From contig DJGJ01000070.1 of NCBI GenBank assembly GCA_002432715.1, positions 5,585 through 35,383 on the forward strand: a stretch of 29,799 bases of DNA, given 5' to 3'. Source of the stretch: Sphaerochaeta sp. UBA5849 (GTDB lineage Bacteria; Spirochaetota; Spirochaetia; Sphaerochaetales; Sphaerochaetaceae). The stretch's first letter is position 1; each line of letters starts with the position of its first letter. The notes below the pieces were generated by a model. It searched no databases. It was not told the DNA's origin and was given only the letters and a program-made list of their open reading frames with translations. Both the position numbers and the translations under genes were made by a program. Below are positions 21,110 to 29,610 of this stretch, one piece after another.

Positions 21110-21927
21110 AGATATTCATTTCAACCGATATGGAAGGAATCGAGGGCATCTCCTCCTGGAATGAGATGACCACCAAGGAGGCATGGTGTGCAAACCTGTT
21201 GAAACAGGAACTGACCTATGTGATCTCAACGCTGTTGGAGCATGCCGATATCGAGGAAATATGCATCTGCGATTCACACAGCCGGGGCGAGAATCTTCTG
21301 TATGGTTCCTTCGGGGATGAGCGGATCACCCATGTGAAAGGTTATCCGCGCCACAACTATATGATGGAAGGCCTGGATGAAAGCTTCGATGCAGTGTTCC
21401 TGCTCGGCTACCATGCAAGCATAGGCTCTCTCAACGGCGGCATGGATCACTCCTACAGCTCCTCGTGCATCTATCGGGTGCGCCTCAACGGCAGGGAGGT
21501 GGGGGAAGTGGAGATCAATGCCTACTATGCCGGCCTGTTCAATGTTCCCATAGCCCTCATCAGCGGTGATGACATCCTTGAATCTCAGATGAGGGATTTT
21601 CTCAAGGTCCCCTATGTTCGGACCAAGGAAGGGATGGGACGCTATGCTGCCAAGATGTACAGCCCAGAACGGGTGCAGAAAGCCTTTGAGAAAGAGGTGC
21701 ATGCCTTCCTCAAGCAGAAAAGCTTCGAGGTGAAGCGGCTGGAAGGCGAGGTGGTGTTGGAAGTGGACCTGGCGACGACGGTCATCGCCGATGCGGTGGC
21801 TATAGTGCCGGGCATCAAGCGCCTCGACGGCAGGACCGTGCAATACACCAGCAGCAACTATAGAGATGTTTTTCACATGATCCTGACCATTGCCATGCTT
21901 GGTGGCAAATTCGCCCAGTATACGTAA
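21106..21927 (+). CDS. dppA: M55-family D-aminopeptidase (DppA type)
   Basis: B. subtilis DppA removes N-terminal D-amino acids from short peptides such as D-Ala-D-Ala with two zinc ions. The 273-residue protein matches its length and carries the family ligands: D8 and E10 in STDMEGIEG, H58 in DSHSRGENL, H103 in GYHASIG and E134 in VGEVEINA. H115 in MDHSYSS fits the catalytic histidine. The chosen start is GTG at 21106, with AAGGA in front; it overlaps the rpiR stop by 4 nt and gives MKIFISTDMEG as in the family. The protein has no signal peptide, so it acts on peptides after import by the Dpp transporter encoded next. The symbol follows B. subtilis use and is not the E. coli dppA, which names the binding protein. 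Confidence 0.93.
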   Translation: MKIFISTDMEGIEGISSWNEMTTKEAWCANLLKQELTYVISTLLEHADIEEICICDSHSRGENLLYGSFGDERITHVKGYPRHNYMMEGLDESFDAVFLLGYHASIGSLNGGMDHSYSSSCIYRVRLNGREVGEVEINAYYAGLFNVPIALISGDDILESQMRDFLKVPYVRTKEGMGRYAAKMYSPERVQKAFEKEVHAFLKQKSFEVKRLEGEVVLEVDLATTVIADAVAIVPGIKRLDGRTVQYTSSNYRDVFHMILTIAMLGGKFAQYT

Positions 21928-21957
21928 GACGAACCTGCACGTGAGAGAGGAAGAGGT

Positions 21958-22935
21958 ATGGGGAAATACATAGTACGACGTTTGCTCATGATGATACCGG
22001 TGCTCCTCGGAGTCACCTTCATAGTATTCTTCATCATGTCCCTGACGCCCGGCGACCCAGCCGCCATTATTCTTGGCGACCAGGCAAGCGCCGAATCACT
22101 GGCCCAGAAACGCATCGAGCTGGGTTTGGATAAACCCTTGCTGGTACGGTATGCAAGCTACATGGGAAACCTCTTCCGCGGGGATTTGGGGCTCAGTTAC
22201 CGCAATCAGCTCTCGGTGGCCGAGCAGGTATGGGACAAGTTTCCCAATACCGCCATCCTGGCAATCGCAGGCATCCTCGTGGCTCTCCTGATCGGCATTC
22301 CCGTCGGGATCCTGTCTGCAAAGAAGCAGTACACGTTCATGGACAACTCCTCGATGGTCCTCTCCCTGATAGGTGTTTCCATGCCGAACTTTTGGTTGGG
22401 CCTGTTGCTCTCCCTCCTGTTCGCCCTCAAGCTCGGTTGGCTGCCTTCACAAGGCATGGGCAGCGGCTTTTTCGGCTTGCTCAGATCCTTGGTTCTGCCC
22501 GCCCTCACCTTGGGTACCGGTGTTGCGGCAACCGTAGTGCGCATGACCCGCTCTTCCATGCTGGAAGTCATCCGTCAGGACTATATCTCCACCGCACGAG
22601 CAAAAGGAATCACCGAGAAACAGGTGACAAACAAGCACATGCTCAAGAACGCCCTGATTCCCATCGTCACTGCAGTCGGTCTGCAGTTCGGCCACCTTCT
22701 TGGTGGTGCAATGCTCACCGAAACGATCTTCTCCTGGCCCGGACTGGGGCGGTTGATGGTCGATTCCATCACGAGCAAGGATATTCCCATGGTGCTGGGA
22801 GCCGTAATTTTCATGGCGGTCATGTTCAGTTTCGTCAATCTTTTGGTCGACATCCTCTATGCATTCCTCGACCCGCGCATCAAGAGCCAATACAAGGGCA
22901 AGAAAGCAGCTGCCAAAAAGGAGGTCTTCGCATGA
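21958..22935 (+). CDS. dppB: Peptide ABC transporter permease DppB
   Basis: This is one of two membrane subunits of the dipeptide importer. The 325 residues show the DppB/OppB layout: an N-terminal helix (RRLLMMIPVLLGVTFIVFFI), the typical TPGDPAAIILGDQAS loop, RYASYMGNLFRGDLGLSY, then five more helices. The cytoplasmic EAA loop near SMLEVIRQDYISTARAKGIT touches the ATPases. The ATG follows GAGG by 7 nt, 30 nt after the D-aminopeptidase gene. Its stop overlaps the dppC start as ATGA. Confidence 0.95.
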   Translation: MGKYIVRRLLMMIPVLLGVTFIVFFIMSLTPGDPAAIILGDQASAESLAQKRIELGLDKPLLVRYASYMGNLFRGDLGLSYRNQLSVAEQVWDKFPNTAILAIAGILVALLIGIPVGILSAKKQYTFMDNSSMVLSLIGVSMPNFWLGLLLSLLFALKLGWLPSQGMGSGFFGLLRSLVLPALTLGTGVAATVVRMTRSSMLEVIRQDYISTARAKGITEKQVTNKHMLKNALIPIVTAVGLQFGHLLGGAMLTETIFSWPGLGRLMVDSITSKDIPMVLGAVIFMAVMFSFVNLLVDILYAFLDPRIKSQYKGKKAAAKKEVFA

Positions 22936-23822
22936 AGACAGCGGATGCCAAAAAACAACGCACACTCTCGGCGGAGACCTGGAGACGTTTCAAGAAAAAC
23001 AAGCTTGCCCTTTCCGGCATGATTGTCCTGCTCGCCTTGGTTCTGATCGCCCTCTCCACCATAGTCATCGACTTGGTGACGGACAATGCCATCTACAACA
23101 ACAAGGTGATCAAGCAAAACCTCCGTCTCAGGCTGCAAGGTCCGAGCAAGGACCATATCTTCGGTCTTGATGAGTTCGGCCGTGACATATTCATGCGGAT
23201 GATCTGGGCGGTGCGGTACTCACTGTTCATGGGAACCATCGCCATCGCCCTTTCGACGATCGTCGGTGTCATTCTCGGCTCGATCGCCGGATACTACGGC
23301 AAGGTTACCGACAACATCATCATGCGTTTCATGGATGTACTGCTCGCCATTCCTTCCATGTTGCTGGCTACGGCGATTGTTGCCGCCTTGGGCACCAGCC
23401 TGACCAACGTCCTGATCGCAATCGCCATCAGTTATGTACCGACCTTCGCCCGAACGGTGCGCGCTTCGGTGCTTACCATCAAGGATCAGGAGTTCATCGA
23501 GGCAGCCCGTGCCATAGGCGCCAGTGACTTGCGCATCATCTTCAAATATATCCTTCCCAACTCAATGGCTCCGCTCATTGTCCAGGCCACCTTGGGAGTC
23601 GCCGGTGCAATCCTGTCCATTGCCGGCCTCTCCTTCCTTGGATTGGGCATCCAGCCGCCGACACCCGAGTGGGGATCGATGCTCTCCTCCGCAAGGTCGT
23701 ACATCCGGGAGGGTTGGCACATCACCGTCATTCCCGGTTTGGGAATCATGATCACCATCCTCGCGCTCAATGTGATGGGTGATGGACTGAGGGATGCACT
23801 CGATCCCCGCTTGAAGAATTAG
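22932..23822 (+). CDS. dppC: Peptide ABC transporter permease DppC
   Basis: This is the second membrane subunit. The 296-residue protein has the N-terminal helix after FKKNKLALSGM, a periplasmic loop, then GLDEFGRDIFMRMIWAVRYS, a family mark. The EAA loop is TIKDQEFIEAARAIGASDLR. PPTPEWGSMLSSARSYI before the last helix and the end DALDPRLKN are also typical. A near-perfect ribosome site (AAGGAGGT) lies inside the end of dppB, and the start overlaps the dppB stop. A longer open frame to the left is only the dppB shadow. Confidence 0.95.
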   Translation: MKTADAKKQRTLSAETWRRFKKNKLALSGMIVLLALVLIALSTIVIDLVTDNAIYNNKVIKQNLRLRLQGPSKDHIFGLDEFGRDIFMRMIWAVRYSLFMGTIAIALSTIVGVILGSIAGYYGKVTDNIIMRFMDVLLAIPSMLLATAIVAALGTSLTNVLIAIAISYVPTFARTVRASVLTIKDQEFIEAARAIGASDLRIIFKYILPNSMAPLIVQATLGVAGAILSIAGLSFLGLGIQPPTPEWGSMLSSARSYIREGWHITVIPGLGIMITILALNVMGDGLRDALDPRLKN

Positions 23823-23830
23823 GAGGGAGC

Positions 23831-24820
23831 ATGAGTACTGTCGACGAACTGATACGCATAGAAAACCTTACCGTCCACTACGAAACCGATGATGCGGTGG
23901 TTCATGCACTGAACGATATCTCCCTTTCCATGAAAAAAGGGGAGACGCTGGGTCTGGTGGGAGAAACCGGGGCAGGAAAGACAACCCTTGCCCGGAGCAT
24001 CCTGCGCCTGATTCCGTCCCCTCCGGGTATCATCAAATCCGGAAGGATTTTCTTCGAAGGCAAGGACATGCTCACATTGAGCGAAGCACAGATGCGCTCC
24101 ATCCGCGGCAACAGCATTTCCATGATCTTTCAGGATCCCATGACCAGTCTCAATCCTGTCATGAGCGTAGGGGACCAGATTATGGAAGTGGTGGAAGCCC
24201 ACAACAAGGCTCTGGGCAAGGAGGAGATGGAAAAGCAGGCGCTCTCCATGCTGGAGATGGTTGGCATTCCCGCATCGCGCAGCCATGAGTATCCCCATCA
24301 GTTCTCTGGGGGAATGAAGCAGCGGGTCATCATCGCCATTGCGCTGGCATGCAATCCCATTCTGCTTATTGCCGACGAGCCTACCACAGCCTTGGATGTA
24401 ACCATCCAGGCCCAGGTGCTCGATATGATCACCGCCTTGAAGAATCGGCTCAACACCGCCATGCTGCTCATCACCCACGACCTTGGGGTGGTGGCACAGA
24501 ACTGCGACCGTGTTGCAATCATGTATGCAGGCCAGATTATTGAGCTGGGTACGCTGAGCGATATATTCAAACGGCCCACCCACCCCTACACCAAAGGGCT
24601 GCTTGGGTCCATCCCTTCCCTGAACAAGGAAGTGAAACGGCTCAGTCCCATCAAGGGCATGATGCCCGACCCGACCGACCTGCCGCCGGGATGTAAGTTT
24701 GCACCCCGCTGCCAGTACGCGAGTGAAGTATGCAAACAGGACGTCCCGCCATCCTATCAAGTCAGTACAACCCACCAGGTGCGCTGCATTCTTGCAAGGG
24801 AGGAGGTACACAATGGCTGA
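23831..24820 (+). CDS. dppD: Peptide ABC transporter ATPase DppD
   Basis: This is one of two ATPases that drive import. The 329 residues have Walker A GETGAGKT (44-51), the Q-loop IFQDPMTSLNP, the signature FSGGMKQR (158-165), Walker B ILLIADE (177-183) and the H-loop LLITHDLGVV. The C-terminal oligopeptide-ABC domain has PPGCKFAPRCQYASEVC with the cysteine pattern of iron-sulfur or zinc-bearing Dpp/Opp ATPases. The ATG follows AGGAGG by 5 nt. The gene starts 8 nt after dppC and its end overlaps dppF. Confidence 0.96.
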   Translation: MSTVDELIRIENLTVHYETDDAVVHALNDISLSMKKGETLGLVGETGAGKTTLARSILRLIPSPPGIIKSGRIFFEGKDMLTLSEAQMRSIRGNSISMIFQDPMTSLNPVMSVGDQIMEVVEAHNKALGKEEMEKQALSMLEMVGIPASRSHEYPHQFSGGMKQRVIIAIALACNPILLIADEPTTALDVTIQAQVLDMITALKNRLNTAMLLITHDLGVVAQNCDRVAIMYAGQIIELGTLSDIFKRPTHPYTKGLLGSIPSLNKEVKRLSPIKGMMPDPTDLPPGCKFAPRCQYASEVCKQDVPPSYQVSTTHQVRCILAREEVHNG

Positions 24821-25766
24821 GCCCTTGCTCAAGGTGGAACACCTCAAGAAATACTTTCACACCAATCAGGGAACGCTGCATGCTGTGGACGATGTCTCCT
24901 TCACCCTGAACAAGGGCGAGACGCTGGGTGTCGTCGGGGAGTCGGGCTGCGGCAAGACAACGCTTGGCAGAACAATATTGCGCCTGCATGAACCGACAGA
25001 CGGCAAGGTGTTTTTCGAAGGACGGGAGATAACCTCCATGGGAAAACAAGAGGTGAAGGCCATCAGACGCGATATGCAGATCATTTTCCAGGACCCTTTT
25101 GCTTCGCTTAATCCACGGATGACCATCAGCGAGACCATTGGCGAAAGCCTGCTCATCCAAAAGATCTATACGCGCAAACAAGGAGCGCAACTGAAAAAAC
25201 GTGTCTTGGAGTTGATAGATTTCGTCGGCTTGTCTCCCCGGTTGGTCAACAGCTATCCGCATGAACTCGATGGGGGAAGAAGGCAGCGCATCGGCATTGC
25301 CCGCACCCTCGCCCTCGATCCAAAGTTCATAGTCTGCGATGAACCGGTTTCAGCCCTGGACGTCTCCATCCAGGCTCAGATTTTGAATCTCATGCAGGAT
25401 CTCCAGGATGAATTCGGCTTGACCTACCTCTTCATCACCCACGACCTCTCGGTGGTCAAGCACCTCTCCAATACCATAGTCGTCATGTACCTGGGGCAGA
25501 TTGTGGAGCACGCTCCTTCATCGCTGCTCTTTGAGAAACCTCTGCATCCCTACACCCAAGCCCTGCTGTCCGCCATTCCTGTTCCCGACCCCGATTATGC
25601 GGTCAACCGTGTGCTACTCCAGGGAGAGTTGACCAGTCCTGTCGATCCCGTTCCAGGTTGCCGGTTTGCCAAACGCTGTCCGTATGTCTCTGATGCTTGC
25701 AGGAAGGCCGATATTCCGCTGAAGGAAGTACAGCCTGGCCACTTCGTTGCCTGTACCTTGGTGTAA
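24813..25766 (+). CDS. dppF: Peptide ABC transporter ATPase DppF
   Basis: This is the second ATPase. The 317 residues have Walker A GESGCGKT (42-49), the Q-loop IFQDPFASLNP, Walker B KFIVCDE (171-177), D-loop SALD and H-loop LFITHDLSVV. The signature reads LDGGRRQR in place of the usual LSGGQRQR: an aspartate replaces the serine (residue 153). I recall this DGG form in other dpp/opp ATPases, for example in Firmicutes, so it is probably functional, with ATP hydrolysis driven mainly by the other composite site. The C-terminal cysteine domain is PGCRFAKRCPYVSDAC. The start overlaps the dppD end by 8 nt and has AGGAGGT before it. Confidence 0.95.
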   Translation: MAEPLLKVEHLKKYFHTNQGTLHAVDDVSFTLNKGETLGVVGESGCGKTTLGRTILRLHEPTDGKVFFEGREITSMGKQEVKAIRRDMQIIFQDPFASLNPRMTISETIGESLLIQKIYTRKQGAQLKKRVLELIDFVGLSPRLVNSYPHELDGGRRQRIGIARTLALDPKFIVCDEPVSALDVSIQAQILNLMQDLQDEFGLTYLFITHDLSVVKHLSNTIVVMYLGQIVEHAPSSLLFEKPLHPYTQALLSAIPVPDPDYAVNRVLLQGELTSPVDPVPGCRFAKRCPYVSDACRKADIPLKEVQPGHFVACTLV

Positions 25767-25768
25767 CT

Positions 25769-25793
25769 CATTGCCCCTGCCAAAGGGTCAATG
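25769..25793 (+). other. Intercistronic stem-loop between dppF and the binding-protein gene
   Basis: CATTG-C-CCCT pairs with AGGG-T-CAATG around a GCCAA loop, leaving one mismatch in the stem. It starts 2 nt after the dppF stop and is not followed by a T-run. Such an element can protect the downstream mRNA from 3' exonucleases or stop some transcripts, adjusting the binding protein relative to the transporter. Confidence 0.55.
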
Positions 25794-25814
25794 AAAGAAA
25801 TAGGAGAAAAGACC

Positions 25815-27344
25815 ATGAAAAAGATGCTGACCGTGCTACTCGTTTTGCTCTGCAGCGCAGCCCTCTTCGCGGGCGGGTCCGCAGAATCGTCCAAAACAGC
25901 CGCAACAGGCTACAAGGATACGATTACTGTTGGACAAGGTGCGGATGTCACCTCATTCGATCCCCACATCGGCAAGGAGACCCCCGCTGTCGCAGTCACC
26001 AACCACATCTTTGACACACTCGTGGACACAGACCCGGTAACCGGCGAGGTTGTCCCCCAGATTGCTGAGAAGTGGGAGGTAGTCTCCCCTACTTCGTATC
26101 GGTTCTTTATCCGCAAGGGCCTGACGTTCCACAATGGTGAAGCCTTGGATGCCGATGACGTAAAATTCTCCCTCGACCGTGCAATTGCAAGCGGATCGGT
26201 TTCTTACATCGTTGACTTCATCAAGGAAGTCAAGATCGAGGACCAGTACACCGTCCTTGTCACCACCAAGGCCCCGTACGGCCCGACGCTGCGCAACCTT
26301 GCGGTTCCCTTTGCCGCCATTGTTCCCAAGGACTATGTCTCTGCAAACCAGGACATCCTGAAGACCAAGCCTGTCGGATCCGGACCCTACAAGTTCGTTT
26401 CCTGGACCCAGAACGACAATACCAAGCTAGAGGCGTTCGACCAGTACTACAAGGGCGCCCCCCAGACAAGGAATTTGATCATCAAGGTCATTCCTGAAGC
26501 TTCACAGAGAACCATCGCACTGGAGACCGGTGAGCTGGATATCGTCTATGACGTTCTGGTTTCCGATATGAAGCGGGTCAGGGAGAACAAGAACCTCATT
26601 TTGTTGGAAGCTCCGTCGTTGACTTGTTTCTACATCTCCTTCAACATGCGCAAGCCCCCGTTCAACAACCAGCTGGTCCGTCAGGCGATCAACATGGCCA
26701 TCGATCGCCAGTTGCTGGTTGACACCGTCAACAGCGGCACCGGTGCTCCAGCCGATGAGATCATCGCCCCTGCTGTGTACGGCTACTACTCCACCGGTGT
26801 ATGGGAGTACAACCCCGCCAAGGCAAAGCAGCTGCTCGCCCAGGCCGGCTATCCCAACGGCTTTAGTACAACGCTGTGGGTGAACAACAACCAGAGTCGT
26901 GTTGAGATGTGTCAGGCCATTCAGGAAATGCTCAGGGAAATCGGCATCACCGTGAAGGTTGAGGTAATGGAGTTCGGTACCTTCATCAGCCGCACCACCG
27001 CAGGTGAGCATGACATGGGGTATTTCGGTTGGGTCACTTCCACCAAGGATGCCGACTACACCTATTACTCCTTGCAGCACAGCTCGCAACAGGGAGCTCC
27101 CGGCAACCGTTCCTTCATTGCAGATCCCGAGGTTGACCGTCTGGTCATGCTGGGCCGCACCAGCGCCGACCCCAAGGTTCGTGATGCAGCCTACAAGGAT
27201 CTGGCCATCAAATTGAAGGAAGTCGCAAACAACGCTCCGATCATTTACACCGCAATCACCGCCGGTGCAAACAAGAAAGTCGAAGGCTTCGTCCTCGACC
27301 CGATCGGATATCACAGGTTGGAGACCGTCAAGGTTTCCAAATAA
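25815..27344 (+). CDS. Peptide-binding protein of the ABC transporter (SBP_bac_5 family)
   Basis: This is the periplasmic receptor that brings peptides to DppBC. The 509-residue protein has a signal peptide (MKKMLTVLLVLLCSAALFAG); the cysteine is too near the N terminus to be a lipobox, so a free periplasmic protein cut after LFA is likely. SBP_bac_5 landmarks are VTSFDPHIGKETPAV, EVVPQIAEKWEV, TFHNGEALDADDVKFSLDRA, KPVGSGPYKF, RKPPFNNQLVRQAINMAIDR and AKQLLAQAGYPNGF. The ATG at 25815 follows AGGAG by 8 nt. It is the last gene of the dpp operon, after a stem-loop. The binding pocket cannot be read for peptide length or D/L preference. Confidence 0.93.
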   Translation: MKKMLTVLLVLLCSAALFAGGSAESSKTAATGYKDTITVGQGADVTSFDPHIGKETPAVAVTNHIFDTLVDTDPVTGEVVPQIAEKWEVVSPTSYRFFIRKGLTFHNGEALDADDVKFSLDRAIASGSVSYIVDFIKEVKIEDQYTVLVTTKAPYGPTLRNLAVPFAAIVPKDYVSANQDILKTKPVGSGPYKFVSWTQNDNTKLEAFDQYYKGAPQTRNLIIKVIPEASQRTIALETGELDIVYDVLVSDMKRVRENKNLILLEAPSLTCFYISFNMRKPPFNNQLVRQAINMAIDRQLLVDTVNSGTGAPADEIIAPAVYGYYSTGVWEYNPAKAKQLLAQAGYPNGFSTTLWVNNNQSRVEMCQAIQEMLREIGITVKVEVMEFGTFISRTTAGEHDMGYFGWVTSTKDADYTYYSLQHSSQQGAPGNRSFIADPEVDRLVMLGRTSADPKVRDAAYKDLAIKLKEVANNAPIIYTAITAGANKKVEGFVLDPIGYHRLETVKVSK

Positions 27345-27414
27345 CAGGTTATAGGTTCCAGGCAGAAGCTATTGCAGGCGGACATACGTTCATTACTGCA
27401 CATCATCAGGTCTC

Positions 27415-27442
27415 TTGTGATGCTTCTGTCTGGTTTTAATGT
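27415..27442 (+). promoter_or_regulatory. Possible promoter of the M42 peptidase gene
   Basis: -35 TTGTGA (27415-27420), 16-bp spacer, -10 TAATGT (27437-27442). It would give a leader of about 25 nt that holds AAAGGA before the ATG. The same leader can fold GGAC-AAA-GTCC (27463-27473) across part of the ribosome site. Confidence 0.4.
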
Positions 27443-27473
27443 AGAATTCTTTCCATCCTAAAGGACAAAGTCC

Positions 27474-28550
27474 ATGAATACGCAAGACCTCATTCAAAGC
27501 ATACAGCGCATCAGCGATGCCAACGGCATCAGCGGATTCGAAGATGAAGTGCTTACCGTCATCCGAGAAGAAGGCAATGGCCTGGGAACCTTCGAGGAAG
27601 ACCGGATGCGCAACCTCTACCTCTACCGACATGAAAACAAAAGCGGAAGGCCCATCGTTCAGCTGAATGCCCATACCGATGAGGTCGGTTTCATGGTCAA
27701 GGCGATCAGGCCCGACGGGATGATTGAGTTCATCACCATCGGTGGTTGGATCGTGACAAATGTCCCCGCCCACCTGGTACGCATCCGCAACAAGGATGGG
27801 CTCTACATCCCTGCAGTAGTGGCAAGCAAGCCGCCGCACTTCATGAGTGAGGCAGAGAAAAAGGCTCCTCTTGAGATTACAAACCTAGTACTCGATGTAG
27901 GGGCCGGCAGCAGTGAAGAGGTCATCAACGACTACCGGATCGGCATAGCCGCCCCGGTAGTCCCCGATGTCAGTTGCACCTACGATGAGAAACACGGCCT
28001 GTTCATCGGCAAGGCGTTCGACTGCCGAATCGGTTGCGCAAGCACCCTTGCCACCCTCATGGAGCTGCAGGGGACAAAGCTGAAGGTCAACCTTGTTGGA
28101 GACTTCTCCAGCCAGGAAGAGGTGGGAACGCGCGGCTCGATTGTCAGTGCCAACACGATCAAGGCAGACCTTGCCATCGTCTTTGAAGGATGTCCCGCCG
28201 ATGATACCGTAGTACCTGCCTATCAGGCCCAAACCTGCCTGAAAAAGGGCCCGATGCTGCGCCATATCGATTCACGCATGATCACCAACCCGCGCTTCCA
28301 GCGCTATGCGCTCGACCTTGCCCGCCAGCTTGACATCCCGGTCCAGGAGGCTGTCCGCAGTGCAGGAGCGACCAATGGCGCCCCGATTCACTTGGCCAAT
28401 GAGGGTATTCCTGCCATTGTCATCGGAATCCCTGTCCGGTATGCCCACACCCATTACGGGATCAGCTCCCTCTTCGATGTCGAGCAGGCAGTCCGCCTTG
28501 CCAAGGAAATTCTGCTGAGAATCGACGAAGAGACCATCAGGAGCTTCTGA
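27474..28550 (+). CDS. M42-family metallo-aminopeptidase
   Basis: M42 enzymes are cytoplasmic dinuclear aminopeptidases, often forming 12-subunit tetrahedral shells, that trim peptides from the N terminus. The 358 residues fit the family. Metal and catalytic residues are H67 and D69 in NAHTDEVGF, D183 in AFDCRIG, E215 and E216 in SQEEVGTRG, E238 in VFEGCPADD and H325 in YAHTHYG. The metal ligand at 238 is usually Asp in the family and is Glu here, an exchange seen in some members. Ribosome site AAAGGA lies 8 nt before the ATG. The gene follows the dpp operon on the same strand after 129 bp and probably acts on imported peptides. The DegT-like gene starts 1 nt after its stop. Confidence 0.92.
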   Translation: MNTQDLIQSIQRISDANGISGFEDEVLTVIREEGNGLGTFEEDRMRNLYLYRHENKSGRPIVQLNAHTDEVGFMVKAIRPDGMIEFITIGGWIVTNVPAHLVRIRNKDGLYIPAVVASKPPHFMSEAEKKAPLEITNLVLDVGAGSSEEVINDYRIGIAAPVVPDVSCTYDEKHGLFIGKAFDCRIGCASTLATLMELQGTKLKVNLVGDFSSQEEVGTRGSIVSANTIKADLAIVFEGCPADDTVVPAYQAQTCLKKGPMLRHIDSRMITNPRFQRYALDLARQLDIPVQEAVRSAGATNGAPIHLANEGIPAIVIGIPVRYAHTHYGISSLFDVEQAVRLAKEILLRIDEETIRSF

Positions 28551-28551
28551 T

Positions 28552-29610
28552 ATGGCAATACGCATCGGATGCATGTTCACCCTGCAGGAAATTGGGGGGA
28601 AACCATCCTCTTTCTTTTTGGATAGGGGGTCTGATGTCCAGTACTTTCTCTCCGGCCGATGCGCACTGTATGCCTGTTTATTGGATTGTCCGACCACCAT
28701 GGGGCGAAAGCTGGCATACGTTCCCGCCTACACCTGTGAGACGGTGCTCGCCAGCTACGTGAAGGCGGGGTACGCCCTGCGTTTCTACGATGTCGACACA
28801 GAAGAACTCAAACCATGCTTCAAGGCCGAAGACCTGCAGGACGTCTCGGTGCTGAACCTTTGCGGATACTACGGCTTCAGCCGCTATGACAAGGCTTTTC
28901 TGAATGAATGCAAGAGAAGAAACATTACGATCCTTCAGGACACCACCCACAGCATGTTTTCCAGCGATGGACACTATGAGGGTGCTGATTACTATGCAGG
29001 CAGTGTGCGCAAATGGTTTGGAATAGCAAGCGGCGGTGTCGCAATCAAGAAACAAGGTTCATTCTCAATACAACCGCTGAGAGCCGACGAAGAACACCTC
29101 AAAGGCCGCTACAAGGCGATGGAATACCGCAAGCTTGCCATCAAGACCGGAAAGGACTCATACAACGAATTGGCATCCTCGGTGTTTTGGGAGACGGAGA
29201 TGCGCCTCAGGCGCATGTTCGACGCCTTTGAAAGCGATGAAAAGTCCATTACCATTCTGAACAACCTCGACCCGACACAGATGATTGAAAAACGCAGGGC
29301 CAATTACCAAACAGTGCTTGATTCTCTTCATCCATCCTCTCAATGCCAACCGATCTTCCAAAGCCTTGATGAAAATACCTGTCCGAGTCACTTCTCATTC
29401 TACAGTGAGAACAGAGCGAAAGCTCGACAGCAGCTCGAACAAAAGGGTATAACGAGCACCGTCTACTGGCCCCTTCCCCCCATGCTTACCAACAAGGAAC
29501 AGTATCCCCACGCCTCCTACATCTACGACCATGTGGTGAGTGTACAGATCGATCAGCGCTACAGCAGAGAGGATATGGAATATCTGGGGACGATATTGAC
29601 TGGACTGTAA
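28552..29610 (+). CDS. DegT/DnrJ/EryC1/StrS-like PLP-dependent protein
   Basis: This is a fold-type I, PLP-binding protein related to sugar aminotransferases. The 352 residues show SGRCALYAC (34-42) as the phosphate-binding region, VPAYTCETVLASYVKAGY, FYDVDTEELKP, the cofactor-facing D130 and H133 in ILQDTTHSMF, and K154 in GSVRKWFGI as the likely Schiff-base lysine. The lysine motif departs from the SFHxxK of DegT proper, and the C-terminal half is only loosely conserved. It could be an aminotransferase, or a sugar dehydratase-like relative without transfer. The substrate is unknown. AGGAG lies inside the end of the M42 gene, 8 nt before the ATG, and only 1 nt separates the two genes, so they form one unit. 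An internal start at residue 8 is possible. Confidence 0.8.
   Translation: MAIRIGCMFTLQEIGGKPSSFFLDRGSDVQYFLSGRCALYACLLDCPTTMGRKLAYVPAYTCETVLASYVKAGYALRFYDVDTEELKPCFKAEDLQDVSVLNLCGYYGFSRYDKAFLNECKRRNITILQDTTHSMFSSDGHYEGADYYAGSVRKWFGIASGGVAIKKQGSFSIQPLRADEEHLKGRYKAMEYRKLAIKTGKDSYNELASSVFWETEMRLRRMFDAFESDEKSITILNNLDPTQMIEKRRANYQTVLDSLHPSSQCQPIFQSLDENTCPSHFSFYSENRAKARQQLEQKGITSTVYWPLPPMLTNKEQYPHASYIYDHVVSVQIDQRYSREDMEYLGTILTGL

Noticed and set aside
22230..22931. Upstream extension of dppC reading through dppB
   Set aside because: The open frame lies wholly within dppB in another register. The true start has a near-perfect ribosome site and overlaps the dppB stop.
23819..24847. 342-codon minus-strand open frame opposite dppD
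   Set aside because: dppD has every ABC ATPase motif in this stretch, and the antisense product is His/Cys-rich with no known domain.
25263..25287. dppF signature LDGGRRQR as a sign of a dead ATPase
   Set aside because: Walker A, Walker B and the H-loop are intact, and I recall the DGG form in other working peptide transporters.
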